In this document: positions 46,761 through 58,182 of the stretch, piece after piece
Layout of the letters: every line of letters starts with the position of its first letter
Position numbering within the stretch: position 1 is the first letter of the stretch
DNA from: Bisporella sp. PMI_857
Taxonomy: Eukaryota; Ascomycota; Leotiomycetes; Helotiales; Helotiaceae
DNA length: 64,000 bases
NCBI GenBank assembly: GCA_021307315.1
Contig: JAJSPD010000026.1
Coordinates: 62,001 to 126,000, forward strand
Direction: 5' to 3'
The notes under the pieces: model-generated
The model's input: the letters and a program-made list of their open reading frames with translations, nothing else
What the model was told of the DNA's origin: nothing
The model's database searches: none
Program-made: the position numbers and the translations under genes

Positions 46761-47946
46761 TCATGACTCTACCCCGTTTAACCTCTCCCCAACATCTGCA
46801 GCGCAGTCGGTGCTACGGCCGAACTTGACATATCCAAACTGACATTCAAGTCCATGGCCCCGCGCTATAACCCATCTCATATCATTCCACACCATCTGCT
46901 CAAGCTCCTCGTTAATCCGGCGTATCAGCTCAACGAAGCGAAGCACCGGACTCGTCCCGTCCACCAGCTTCTCAGAAACCGTCGGTCGGGGCGCAAAGAA
47001 AGAGTTCCCAATGAACCGTCCGATGGTGACATGAGCCGTCGGTGCGGTATAGCACGTATCAATTTTGATCCCGCTCTTCAGGGCAAGCTTATGCATCTCG
47101 CTTCGTAGATGCTGGTACGTGAAGGAGGCGTTCCCGGATCCTGGCGTTTCGGCATCGTGTTCGGCTTGCGGAGCGTCAGGAACAAAAGTCACCGCCGCGC
47201 CCTTACCGTCGAACATGAGCAATGGCCTTACCAACCCGATGGTTTGGTGATTCTTCTGCTGCACCGAGACAGGAAGGTTTACTATTTCTTGCACGGTCGA
47301 TTGGGACACACCGTGATAGGTTTGTTGTAGCTCTGGGACCGAATGTTGGTGGGAGAGCTCAAGCACGGAGACGTGTTGGTCTGACGGAGGGATGGGGTGG
47401 AAGTCTGCCCGCGTTAGTGGTCGTCTAACTTTCAATAGATCTTGCCAAATCCAAGTACTTACCTAACCCTAGTAAACCAGCCAGTCGTTGTTGGATCCCA
47501 CCGATAATATCTTGTACCTCATTACTCGGACGTGCCCAGAAAACCAGGCAATTCACATTTTGATAAGCCAAGCTTGGATCTGTGCCACTGGAGTTATTCC
47601 GCTTCTGCCATTCGAGATGTCGGATCAGAGCCTCGTCCGGCGTGACCTTGGCTAATGGGAGTTTTGAGGTAAAGTTTTTCACCGCTTTGATAAGATTAGA
47701 TTGGCGAGAGCTCTCATAAGCTTGTTGAACTTTAAGCTATCCAATTTTAGAAAGCCAGATTAACTTATCATGGAAATTGTGGCAGAGTGGAGTGGCTGGA
47801 ACGAGCGACTATAAAATAGTGAAGAGGTTGGGGCCTAAGACTAGATCACGTACCGGATCCCCTTTACAGTCTGGATGATCGAGAAGATCTTGATACCAGT
47901 TCTGGGTCGACGAATCTCCGGGTTGTAGTGGTGGGAAAGAAAACAT
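46761..47946 (-). CDS. 2H phosphoesterase-superfamily protein
   Basis: This is a fungal member of the RNA ligase/cyclic nucleotide phosphodiesterase-like (2H) superfamily. Exons on the minus strand are 47946-47854, 47736-47463 and 47404-46761, giving 336 residues. The two defining HxS/T motifs are HVSVLELSH and HVTIGRF, and each supplies a catalytic His and hydroxyl residue. NCLVFWARPSNEV and ARGHGLECQFGYVKFGR are other conserved stretches. The third exon start restores DFHPIPPSDQHVSV across an intron with a CACTAAC branch site. Possible substrates include cyclic phosphates of nucleotides or RNA ends. No signal peptide is seen. Confidence 0.85.
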
Positions 47947-48699
47947 TTTTAGTTACATCAAAAAGTTTTGTTGTAACAATCATAGGTACTTAAGGTGGCT
48001 TATATGACAAGAAACTTGTCCAGGTACTAACTGTGTTAGGGCCATTGTATATTTTGAACTCTAATTATTAGCAGTGGATTGGTTATGACCAAGGTATGAT
48101 GAACGATCACATAAATGAATCCTTGAATGGCAACAATATGGTTAGTAAATGTAATTTGCAATCATAAGTAGCGTATTCTCTTTTTGAGGTACCGGGAAGT
48201 TATATTCCTGCCATAGGATTCAGTTGCGTGTGCTTCATAGGAGCAGCTCTAAGCGACCTGTCACTCCTCTTAGGGATTAGTGGGATGGAGGTAGATGAAA
48301 TAGAATTAGTGGTGTCCTGGGGCATCGGCTCCAGCCGCTGTCACTAAACAGCCCGTTTTAGCTTACCTTGACAACGGAGGCGATCCCCAATCTACAGTCT
48401 CAACTACATTTGTTCTCGTTCCAAGTTCTATCGATTGGTGAGTGTTCTTTCGGATAATCACCAAGTGCATCCTAGGGGCCGAAAGGCAGGGGGAAATTTA
48501 AAAACTAAGCGTTTTAAATGAGGCAGGGTTAAGAGCATACTGACGCCACAGACCTACAGCAGTTGTCCAGGCATTCTCCCCACATAAAGATGTTGAATAT
48601 CATCTCCCATTCATTTTGTCCTACTCGCGCCTTTTCATCATCGTGTACAGTGCTGGAAATCTCCTCAATTAATTTCATTCGCTAAGGCTAGAGAGCAAC
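47947..48699. promoter_or_regulatory. Divergent promoter region of 2H phosphoesterase and CorA-like genes
   Basis: This 753-nt stretch lies between divergent starts. No coding exon is supported. Confidence 0.45.
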
Positions 48700-50374
48700 A
48701 TGGAAGGCTCGGAAGGCTACCCATTTAACCTGCCATCCTATCATCTAGTGTTTGACGATGGCAAATTTTGTGAAGAAGAATTGAATAATCCATCAACCAG
48801 TTGGCGTTCGGAGGAATACCCATGCAATTCTAATGTTCTGATATTAGATCATCACCAGGGAGTGGGAACTTCCCAACATTATGACGATGCCGGCATTGAT
48901 GAGCTCTTATCTGCAAGACATCCTTCATCTAGCCTTATATAAAGTCTAATCTCAGCGTTGTAGGCGCATTCACAGCCAGATCTTCGGATCGTGCTGTTAC
49001 AGCCAGCTGTCAAAGTCCTACTGGCCGACCAAGTGCGAAAGAGCGAGAAGACCATGAAAATTCTCGATAGCAACCGGCTGATTCACCCACGAAAAACTGT
49101 GCAGCCATCCAAGCTAGACTCAGAATATGTTGCTCCCAACCACATGGATGTTTCGAGAGAAGCTTTACTCAAGATTTTGACGCACTATAGGATAGCGCCA
49201 GCGGCGTGCAGTCATATAAGGGGTCAAGAGCAGATATATGGCAGCTCTACGACCCATGGTAGCAATGGGGAAATCGAGGCCATACGTATGTTGCCAGTGG
49301 CTCGAATAAAGAACCAATACTTATTATACAATAGAATTCTGGTATGCCATCCGTGCCCGAGCGTTTATTCCGTATTCAGCTGTGGCTCATGAGTCTGACC
49401 TGAAGATCACAATAATCACACGGTATGACGTGAAAGCTCGCAAGACGTTTGTGCTTCTCAAGTACAGGTCGTTCAACGATCTCGCTGATGTCCTGAAGCA
49501 AGAACTGGTTGAGAAGCTGGAAGAGTTCATCTATGCGCCATCAACCAAATCTACTATCGCTGATCCCTTTATACCATCCATTCTCCATTTCAGCTCAACT
49601 ATCCAGTATTATCGCCGGGCAGCACGAGAACCACGGGATGGTATCAGAAGGGAAGAGAGGAAAGCTCACAATCCTGCAACGCTCCATGAGATTGATCTCC
49701 AGCGGGTCCATCTCAATTTAGCCAGCCTGGATCAAGATAAAATCCAGCTAACATTCATCCTCGGAGTGATCACCCGCTTGCAACGACAGCATGATGAATT
49801 TTATCGCTTGGTGATGAAGCAGCCAAATCTTGAAGATCGGCCATGGCTATGGACTAGAGTTGAAGAAGAGTATGACCGGTTTACAAACCACATAAGTTAT
49901 TGCAGAGACTCGGTTGTGGATGTTGCTGCTCGTGCCGACCGTCTTATGAACCTCGTAGGCAATTTCTTACTTTTATTTATTTAGCTGCTCACCCTGGCAC
50001 CTGTTATTAGACGTTTAATCTTAATGCAAGACTTACCAGCCAGCAAGCGGTTTCAGAAAATGTGTCCATGCAAGTAATTGCCATTATAACAATGCTCTTC
50101 CTCCCAGGAACGTTTGTGATGGTAAATGCCACAGCTATACAAAGGGGTTTAAGACTGACATGCGCAGGGCGTCTTCGGATCGAACTTTATCGCAGGACCA
50201 GATCGTGAACATAAGGACACAAAACTCTTGGTGTCTAGCCAGTGGTGGGTTTGCGTTGTTGTTGTTATTTCACTAACGGCATTGGTGATGGGTGTTTGGT
50301 ATTTCTGGCGCAAGAACATTGTGCTGTCTTTCCAGAGGACTGGTCTCCTGGGTGATGAAAAGAAAGAAGTTTGA
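48700..50374 (+). CDS. CorA-like divalent cation transporter-family membrane protein
   Basis: This is a fungal CorA-like protein with a large cytosolic domain and two C-terminal spans. Exons are 48700-48912, 48964-49285, 49335-49954, 50044-50121 and 50168-50374, giving 479 residues. Cytosolic landmarks are LRIVLLQPAVKVLLADQ, FWYAIRARAF and the long helices around YYRRAAREPRD and RLQRQHDEFY. The pore helix reads VIAIITMLFLPGTFVMGVFGSNF, corresponding to the FLPGTF..F family motif with no classical GMN. The second span is WWVCVVVVISLTALVMGVW. Intron 1 (48913-48963) must use a GC donor (TCT|gcaaga) because the frame otherwise stops; the alternative is a damaged first exon. Transport of Mg2+ or another metal is presumed, not shown. 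Confidence 0.82.
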
Positions 50375-51111
50375 ATAGAGAAACAACGATTCAGCAGCTG
50401 GGTAGAAGGAGGAGTGCTTTTGACGCTCCTCGACACCAATCATGGGAGGAGGGCACCGCTGGTGGAGCAAGGGGCTCACAAGTTGGGCAGACTGAATTTT
50501 CGAAAGGTAAAAGGGAGAGTACTATGCTACAACAATGAGGAAGGGGAGGCTCACATGAACTCCCTGATGCTAGTTGGGGCCGAAGACCCAGGCGTCGCCT
50601 GATACCTTTTTCTTAGCATGGAAGTCCACTTTAACATATAAAGAAGGCTAGTTCACGGGCGATCAGGTTGGTTTTAGAATTTAGAGCATTAAATGCGAGC
50701 AAACGTGTAGCATTGGATCAATCCAGGCCCTAGTAAATGTATAGTTTGTAGCAATTAAGGAGAGTCAGAAAGTACTTGAATTGTGGTCAAAGAGTTGAAC
50801 CTAAATAATAGCATAAATACTTTTGTTAAATAAAACTAGCTTCGACTTTTTTTATAATATATATATTGGTGCGCCATTTTTAAAAGAAAAAGCTTCTTTT
50901 TAAAAAGATTGTCAATAAATTATTTTAAAGTCTGTTAATAAAACTTTTTTTATATTACTTTTAAAAGTGCAAACTCTTAAACAGATTTTATAGTCTTTAG
51001 ATGATCCTGTATACCCTTACACATTTTCCTGCGATCATTCTCCAGCCTAAGCACGTACGGGGTTGGGCTATAGACTAACTACAACATCCTTTTAGATGGG
51101 ACCTATATTTC
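50375..51111. other. Gene-free stretch containing the AT-rich left direct repeat
   Basis: After the CorA-like stop there is about 310 nt of ordinary sequence, then the AT-rich repeat copy (50691-51054) described separately. No intact gene is visible. Confidence 0.6.
50691..51054 (+). repeat. Left direct repeat: AT-enriched copy of the GT71 gene 3' end
   Basis: This copy matches 53608-54003 in the same orientation and order: AAACG.GTAGCATTG, TAGTTTGTAGCAATT, GAGTCAGAAAG, ATCCTGTATACCCT and GATCATTCTCCAGCCT are shared. Differences are mostly C to T or G to A, many at CpA/TpG, for example CCTCACAC to CCTTACAC and CCTGAGC to CCTAAGC. The middle is a nearly pure A/T stretch. This is the pattern expected of repeat-induced point mutation. 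The right end of the copy corresponds to the last 25 or so codons of the mannosyltransferase. Confidence 0.8.
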
Positions 51112-51358
51112 GTAAAGTTGCTGTCCCGATTTAGTGACCAAGGTCTAATACCACCATTGTCGGCTACGCAGCTCGAGGCAATGGCCGTTTTCGAATCCAC
51201 CTGTCAACGACATGGTCTCGTATATGACTGTGAAGTGGGAGATATCCAGTTTGTGTCGTGCCGCCAGACTTTCCACTCTCGCACCGGCTTCACTGATCCG
51301 GACCTCTCTAAAGCGGGCACGCTATCTGCCACGGACCTGGATCGGAGCCCCTGAGGTA
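51112..51358 (+). pseudogene. TauD/TfdA-type dioxygenase C-terminal fragment
   Basis: About 80 codons read LSRFSDQGLIPPLSATQLEAM, then GDIQFVSCRQTFHSRTGF, the C-terminal part of 2-oxoglutarate/Fe(II) dioxygenases of the TauD family, including the distal metal-ligand His and the Arg that holds 2-oxoglutarate. After DPDLSK the frame must shift by one to continue as RARYLPRTWIGAPEV before a stop. The N-terminal two thirds, including the HxD pair, are missing; the fragment begins about 60 nt after the left direct repeat ends. It is therefore a truncated, frameshifted remnant. Confidence 0.7.
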
Positions 51359-51868
51359 TGAGGGGGGTGGTGTCTTCTCTTCTACGATAGCTGCCACCCA
51401 AAGAGAGGTGGAATCCATGTTGACAACATGCCCCCGCGAGCCGAGCCTCTTATCTGTTGGTGGCACAGAGTAAAAGAGAGAGAGAGGGCAAACCTATATT
51501 ATATATTCTATAGCATAAGAAGTGAAATATTACCATATAATGAAGAACTACGAAGGTACAGTGGTTGATAGTTGTCACCAATAGAGCCCATGCATGAGGC
51601 TCACAACGTAGTAATGGAAGTAAATATGCATACACCGTCGCCCTACTTACATTTGTTTCCTCTGGCTACGTTGTAATCAGCCTACATCATTCACACCTTT
51701 AAGAATCGACGAAAAGCTTACAATCTGGCCTAAGGCATCTTTCCACCAGAGCAAGAGTGGGGCTACTCTTTCACTCGTAGGTACTTAAGTGAGGATATCC
51801 CCCCTCCCCCTTTCTTTAGCGATAGGTACACTTCACTTTGGATCCCACGAGCGTCACTTCAACATTTA
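51359..51868. other. Intergenic stretch between dioxygenase fragment and broken MFS gene
   Basis: This 510-nt stretch contains a short GA microsatellite near 51474-51486 and no supported exon. It probably held the promoter of the MFS gene. Confidence 0.5.
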
Positions 51869-53385
51869 ATGTCTCAAATCATTAATCTGGCAGACGCAAT
51901 TCAAAGCACTCAATTAACCGATCCTGCCACTCCGTCATTAGAATTAGAACCACCTCCGGATGGCGGATTCCACGCCTGGGCGCAGGTGGTATCAGGCCAT
52001 CTCGTTGTGGCCCTGACTTGGGGATACTCAGCGAGCTTCGGGGTCTTCCAGAGTCACTACGAAAACTCGCTGCCGGAGTCTCCTTCGGAAATCTCCTGGA
52101 TCGGCGGAGTCCAAGTCTTTTGCGTACTCTTTATCTCCGCTGTCTCGGGACGCGCAACTGACGCAGGACTTGCGCGGGAGGTGGTGGCGGCGGGCGCTGT
52201 CCTGCTGCTTCTTGGTACATTCATGACCAGCCTTGCTACCACGTACTTGCAGATATTTCTTGCCCATGGCCTTTGCGTTGGCATTGGCCAGGGCCTTATG
52301 TGGCTGCCTAGCGTAACCTTGATCTCAACGTATTTTGTGCGTCGAAGGGTCCTTGCCATCACTGCCGCAGCTACTGGCACGAGTACCGGTGGTATTATCT
52401 TCCCGGCGATGATCCAGTATTTAATTCCCCGGATCGGTGAGTTTCCCACCTCCTTTTCACCCCTTCCCGTTTAAACGATAGAAAAACTAACATTGGAATG
52501 AAAGGAAAGGTTTCCCCTGGGCTGTCCGCTGCATGGGTTTTGTTGCGCTAGCAATGGTGATTGTCATTGTTGCGCTCCTTCGTACACGCCTTCCGCCTCG
52601 TAAGTCTGGCCCGTTAGTTGAATGGGGTGCCTTTAAAGAGCCTGCGTACATGCTGTTTACTCTGGGCATTTTCATTCTGTATTGGACACTCTATTTGCAT
52701 TCTTCTATGTAAGTCATACCTTCTATTGAGCCTTTCACTAGTGATACCTCTTTATGGGGCTAGCCTTTAAACCCCCGTGCGCTCGAAGTGGCCATTAAAG
52801 GACTAGCAAAGCATCACCTGCTCTAGCAGGTACCCTTTCCACGAGAACCGACTGACCTCAGCTTCATTGCAGATCTAAACGTATGCCACCGAAGTGTTGC
52901 AACTATCCCAATCATCTGGCGTCAACCTGATAATCGTTATCAATGCAAGTGGTATTCCCATCCGGGCACCCTGCGGCTATTTAGCTGACCGGTACCTCGG
53001 TCCACTCAACTGCTTAATCCCATGGGTGCTCCTCTGCAGCATCCTGATGTTTTGTTGGGCATCTATTCGCACTGTTGCCGGATTGTACGTTTTCGCCGTC
53101 TTCTACGGGCTGGCGTGCGGTGCTGCGATGGGCTTGTTTGCCGGCACTGTGCCGTCGCTGACGAAAGACATAAGCAAGATTGGAACTCGAGTAGGCATGA
53201 TTTTGACCTTGATAAGTTTTGGACCGTTAACCGGGCCGTCTGTTGCTGGTGTGTTGATCGCTCGTAATGGGGGTAGCTATCTGGCTGCGCAAATATGGGC
53301 TGGCGCGTGTCTGATGGGAGGGGTGGTGGCCTTGGTTGGAGCACGGGTTATTATAACAGGGTTGCATCTAAAAGTGAAGATATAA
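51869..53385 (+). pseudogene. MFS transporter (monocarboxylate-permease-like), disrupted
   Basis: The coding remnants are 51869-52436, 52510-52708 and 52873-53385, with otherwise normal introns. Exon 1 has PPDGGFHAWAQVV and TAAATGTSTGGIIFPAMI of the fungal MCT-like family, and exon 3 has NASGIPIRAPCGYLADRYLGP. Two lesions break it. Near 52690-52697 the end of exon 2 slips frame by one base, so the expected FAFFY helix appears only in another frame. Exon 3 then opens with an in-frame TAA at 52876-52878. No alternative acceptor avoids the stop. It lies between two direct repeats beside a dioxygenase fragment, suggesting a decaying metabolic gene pair. Sequencing error could explain one lesion but hardly both. 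Confidence 0.75.
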
Positions 53386-53924
53386 ATAATGATTGCTTCT
53401 GTAACACAAATTATGTGTAGATTATCATTACAAACCATGATATAAAATATTGTGGGCTATTGCTTGCGTCTTTCAGCTATATAAAACGGAAGACCATTTT
53501 CGATTTCCAGATGGGATATCATTGATGAAGTGAAAGTTTGATAGCACAGTATCTTGAAGGCTGCTAATTCAGTTGAATAGACTCGAGACTCGCAACACAA
53601 CTAAGCTAAATGCAAGCAAACGCGTAGCATTGAATCATTCCAGGCTCTAGTAAACGAATAGTTTGTAGCAATTGAGCGAGAGTCAGAAAGCAATGCAACA
53701 ACCAGCGGGAATATTTACTAATTGAGTTGTAGTCAAGTGGTTGGGCCTAAGCAATAGCATGTGTGCTTCTGTTAAACAAACCTAGCTTCGATTCTTTCAA
53801 GGCTGTCGCGCTATTCCTAGAAAAGCCTATATTTGAAAGGATTGCCGATGGATCATTTCAAGCTTTGTGGACACAACATTTTCTGATAAAATTTGTATTA
53901 TATTACTTCTAAGGGTGCAAATTC
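53386..53924. other. Downstream flank of the GT71 gene with the right direct repeat
   Basis: This stretch separates the broken MFS gene from the convergent mannosyltransferase stop. It contains most of the right repeat copy and no other gene. Confidence 0.6.
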
Positions 53925-54003
53925 TTAGGCAGATTTCATAGTCTTCACACGATCCTGTATACCCTCACACATCTTCCTGGGATCATTCTCCAGCCTGAGC
54001 ACA
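53608..54003 (+). repeat. Right direct repeat copy, overlapping the 3' end of the GT71 gene
   Basis: This is the less mutated partner of 50691-51054. It includes the mannosyltransferase stop (53925) and about its last 26 codons, which remain open, so this copy is the functional original. Similarity ends near 54003 within the coding region. Confidence 0.8.
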
Positions 54004-55316
54004 CTATCACATTCAACCCAGCTTACCGATTCCCACAGCAGTTTCTCAAGATGATCCGCGCTTGGAAAGAATTCGACATCTTTAGCGTCGGTCCTCACAA
54101 ATACTAAATCAAGTGTAACATCCAGGAATTGTTGAAAATTCAGTTTCGGAGCATGCATATGCATGAACATGATCTGCTTCATGTTCAAGGGATTGAATTG
54201 ACCCATGGCGCCATTGAAGACCGAAGTATCATCGTGCCATTGGGTGCCATTGAGATAAACAGCTCGCATTAATTCAAGTGGTCGTTCTGTGAAGTGGAAT
54301 TTGCGACCAAGCGTTTGTGCTCCAAGGACGAAAGTGTCTTTATCTCCAGCACCCATGCCGTCCAGTGTGAGAAGCTTGTAGAAGGGATCTCCGTACCAAT
54401 TATAGTAGCATGCCAAAATAAGAGACTCGAAGTGCTTTCGCTTATCGAGGACGATCTGACCTGATTCACATGTGCGGAAGAAGTTATAAGGGAAATTAAG
54501 AAGTTCGTGAAGGGTACTGGAGGCAGAGTTGGCCCAGAAGTCCGGCCAGAGTATCAATCCTGTCTCTGCATATTCTTTTGACTCCAGAAGCGGCTCAGGC
54601 GACAGCATTGGGACGTTGTCCGCGTCAAGAAGAATGACTTCCTCGAAGGAGGACATGAGTATTGTGAGTGCTTTCATCAGGTAATTCTGATTGTATCCGT
54701 CAGGAAACTCGGTGATATTGAGATAATCCGAGAACTTGTAACACGTTATCCGCATACCAAAGTCTTTCGCTAATCCCTCTACAACCTTAACAGTGTTCTT
54801 ATATTCTCCCTCGTCCTTCGTCCAGATCTCAATGGGTAACTTTGAGCCTAGACGGTGAAGCATTTGTATACCGACTGGAAATACACGATCGAGGAAGAAG
54901 CCGCCTGTTGCCATAACATATCCTCTGCCGGAAGATATCTTCTTATATTTCGACCAATTCGGCATCTCCTTCTGCAATGCTTGCATTTGCTGCCTCATTG
55001 CCTCCATCATCTCAGTTGAAAGCTCTGGACTAAATTGTTTGACTTCTGCCTCATCAAAGGTCTTGTTCATCACATATTGCGGCATTGTAGGCCATGGTTG
55101 TTTCCACTTGAGATGGTCCAGTGGTAGAGGTGCGTGAGCTTCGAAGACATGATGTATTTCGTTCCATAGCATTTGCCGACTTGGTCCTCCGAATGTGAAA
55201 GGGTTATATATATGCGCCGGCGTATAGCCTTGTCTAGTGAGCCAATTGTAACCGATAAAAAACACTACAACTCCAAAGAACAGCGCAGGGTAGCGATATT
55301 TCGTCGTAATAATCAT
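53925..55316 (-). CDS. Golgi alpha-mannosyltransferase, GT71 (Mnn1/Mnn2-like)
   Basis: This is a type II membrane glycosyltransferase of 463 residues in one exon. A single N-terminal anchor (about 9-26, YPALFFGVVVFFIGYNWL) precedes a stem and the catalytic domain. The donor-site DxD is in VILLDADNVPML, followed by LILWPDFWA, GQIVLDKRKH and GDKDTFVLGA. These are the hallmarks of the fungal Mannosyltran3 (GT71) family, which extends N- and O-linked mannans in the Golgi. The 3' end coincides with the right direct repeat, and a mutated extra copy of that end lies 3 kb to the left. Linkage specificity cannot be assigned. Confidence 0.93.
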   Translation of the reverse strand: MIITTKYRYPALFFGVVVFFIGYNWLTRQGYTPAHIYNPFTFGGPSRQMLWNEIHHVFEAHAPLPLDHLKWKQPWPTMPQYVMNKTFDEAEVKQFSPELSTEMMEAMRQQMQALQKEMPNWSKYKKISSGRGYVMATGGFFLDRVFPVGIQMLHRLGSKLPIEIWTKDEGEYKNTVKVVEGLAKDFGMRITCYKFSDYLNITEFPDGYNQNYLMKALTILMSSFEEVILLDADNVPMLSPEPLLESKEYAETGLILWPDFWANSASSTLHELLNFPYNFFRTCESGQIVLDKRKHFESLILACYYNWYGDPFYKLLTLDGMGAGDKDTFVLGAQTLGRKFHFTERPLELMRAVYLNGTQWHDDTSVFNGAMGQFNPLNMKQIMFMHMHAPKLNFQQFLDVTLDLVFVRTDAKDVEFFPSADHLEKLLWESVSWVECDSVLRLENDPRKMCEGIQDRVKTMKSA

Positions 55317-56210
55317 GATTGTTCACGCGTTTGGTAAGATAGCTGACCATTAGAAGTTGATGCGCGTCCAGCAAAACTCGATCTCAGTGAAACCCATTTG
55401 CTGTAACGAAAGACAGCGTTGCCTCTGTCATGAGTTTGTTAAACAGTTTTCTGCCATCAGTGCTGCGAAGCAGTGTCGTGGAGGATCTGCGAAACAATTC
55501 ACATGTCGCTTTATGTAATACCTGAATGCAATCTGACATTCTCGGAAACGGAAACGCCGTAGTCTTGGCATCCTCGGCTAACCCCTATTTCCTCCTGACA
55601 GCGGTATTCACGTGATATGCCATTGCATTCAACCTATAGACAATACTATCCTTCATACAAATCGTAACATTGTTAAGAATAGCTACCAACTCAACGGAAG
55701 ACATACATGTAGTCACTTAATCCCATATCAGAAGTTCCTTCATCCCTATTTATCATTATTTTTTCTCCCTGCAAGTGCACGCAGAAACAAACTGGCGCTC
55801 AAGGAAAATCCCATGGCCGAAGTAAGAACAAGTGGCTTTGATTCACTTTTAATATGAAAGTATCATCCTATTTTTGGATCTACTGCTTTTGTTTCTAGCA
55901 AAAATCGAGAATTTTCTTCAAATGGTAGTCTGGCTTTGCTTACGATTCAGAACTATCGTAGCTGACAATGTGGAGAGATGGAACAAAGTATATCCTGAGT
56001 AATAACTATATAATGACATAAGCATGCATTTTATTCCTAATTGCCCAGTGTAGTCTTCTTTTGAGGTCTTTGGTGTCAGTCGTGATTGCCGGTTTGATTT
56101 CCGACCCTCGTTCCTGCCTCGATAGCGGTAATTTCACCTCCTTTGCAAGACGGCCATGTCGGGCTTCACAACAATGTCTCCTGTTTCAAGGGATATTATC
56201 CCTGGGATCC
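55317..56210. promoter_or_regulatory. Divergent promoter region of GT71 and UDP-glucose dehydrogenase genes
   Basis: This 894-nt stretch separates divergent starts. An open frame continues upstream of the UGDH ATG from 56061 but adds residues with no family likeness. No further gene is seen. Confidence 0.45.
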
Positions 56211-58182
56211 ATGGCACCGCACTTGGGAACCATGTTCCATGAGGGACAACCACAGCCTCTGTACCAATTTACCGATGATTCTGACGATATCACAACGGCA
56301 GCAACAACTCCAAATGACAATAAAGAGCCTAATCCAGAATTTGGAAGCAGAATAGGCTCTCAAGCTACCAAGCAGACTATTTCTTGTTGCGTGAAGAATA
56401 TATGTTGCGTTGGAGCCGGTTATGTCGGTATGTCTAAATTTAGAGCTTTTAAAGGGGTTAAAGACTCAATGTGACAGCAGGCGGACCAACAGCAGCTGTT
56501 ATCGCGTATCATAACCCTCATTTAATAGTAACAGTGGTAGATAAAGATGTGTCTCGAATCAGACAATGGAACTCGGGGCATCTTCCCATCTACGAACCCG
56601 ACCTTGATCAAATATTGGCGATTACCCGTGATGGAATCTCTTCTCCCCCATTCCCAGAATTAATTGACAGCAATCTCGTCGACATGCCGAGAGGCGAGGA
56701 TTCTGAACGTGAACATGGACCAAATCTGTTCTTCTCCAGTGACGTGGGCAGAAGCATCAGCCAGGCAGATATGATTTTTGTCTCTGTCAACACTCCTACC
56801 AAAACCACAGGGCATGGCGCGGGAAAGGCTACAGACATGACAGCACTAGATGATGTCGTGAAGGAAATAGCACAACACGCTAAATTGAGCACAATTGTCG
56901 TTGAAAAGAGCACAGTGCCGTGTGGCACGGCTGATTACATTCAAGCCGCTGTAAGATCTTCTGGCTCAAAAAAAGACCAACAAAAAAGTTGAGAACACTG
57001 AAACTGATCATATTTTAGCTGAAAAAATGCAACCAAAATAAAACCTTCGAAATCCTTTCCAATCCAGAATTCCTGTCAGCTGGTACAGCTATCCAGGATC
57101 TCCTCAGCCCTTCTCGTGTCCTAATTGGTAGCCAGCCCACCAAATCAGGCCAAATTGCAGCCGATGCTTTGAGTAAGGTATACTGCTGGGTTGATCCTTC
57201 CAGAATAATTCATACCAATACATATTCTTCTGAGCTCGCCAAGCTAGTCTCAAATGTTTTCCTTGCTCAACGCATCTCAAGCATAAACTCTATTTCAGCA
57301 ATATGTGAGAAAGTTGGTGCCGACGTTTGTGACATTAGGGCCGCTGTTGGTGCTGATCCTCGAATTGGCTTCCATTACTTGCAAGCAGGCGTGGGATTTG
57401 GAGGCAGTTGCTTGGAAAAAGATATCCGGAGCCTAATTTACCTGGCAGAGGGTCTAGGATTGACTGAGGTTGCGGAGTATTGGGAGCAGGTGCTCATTAT
57501 AAACGAGTGGCAAGGACGGCGACTTGCGCAACGAGTCGTGGAATCTTTGAATGGGACTCTTAAAGACAAGAAAATTACAGTACTGGGTTATGCTTTCAAG
57601 AATGGAACAGATGATACACGTGGAACTCCAGCACTGAGGGTAATCCGTATCCTGCTGGAGTACAAGCCGAATGAGCTAGCAATCTATGACCCTTTGTGTG
57701 ATAGGGAGAGGGTGGAACGCGAGGTTGCACAAACAGGAAGAAAGGCGCTGTCAGAACAAAACGGATCTGTAAAAGTTTATGGGGATGTCTATGATGCCTG
57801 TCAGGGAAGCTATGCGATAATCGTACTGAACGACTGTAAGACACCAGAAACCAAGGAAATTTCGACAAGTCTCAAACTGCGATCAGGGTTACAAGTTTTG
57901 GCGACGGGAGTTCCAGCTCTACAGAGTTCAGTTGCCGCTTTATTGATAAATCGGCGTAACTCGAATGGTTTTATTCAATGCACAGATTGTGAGTCAGATA
58001 TTGGAATGGAGGTGGTAGAGCGAGAAGGCTGCTTCGATCCCCTCAACTGGAGCAAAATAGCCTCTAGAATGGCAAAACCGAAGTTGGTATTTGATGGACG
58101 AGGGGTTTTAGAAGTGGAGGAAATGAAAAAGCTGGGTTTGCGGGTGGAAAGCATTGGGAGGGTAATCAATGTAGATGATTGA
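56211..58182 (+). CDS. UDP-glucose 6-dehydrogenase-like protein
   Basis: This NAD-dependent enzyme oxidises UDP-glucose to UDP-glucuronate for polysaccharide synthesis. Exons are 56211-56427, 56481-56950 and 57019-58182, giving 616 residues. The Rossmann motif GAGYVGGPTAAVIA is split by intron 1. VSVNTPTKT, EKSTVPCGTA, SNPEFLSAGTAI, SELAKLVSN and the catalytic-Cys loop GFGGSCLEKDI follow, and then GYAFKNGTDDTRGTPA. The C-terminal domain ends KLVFDGRGVL. Two features differ from the usual 460-500 residues: an N-terminal extension of about 60 residues, and about 70 extra residues (roughly 500-570) between the last Rossmann strand and the WSKI helix. A divergent paralogue is possible. Confidence 0.92.
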
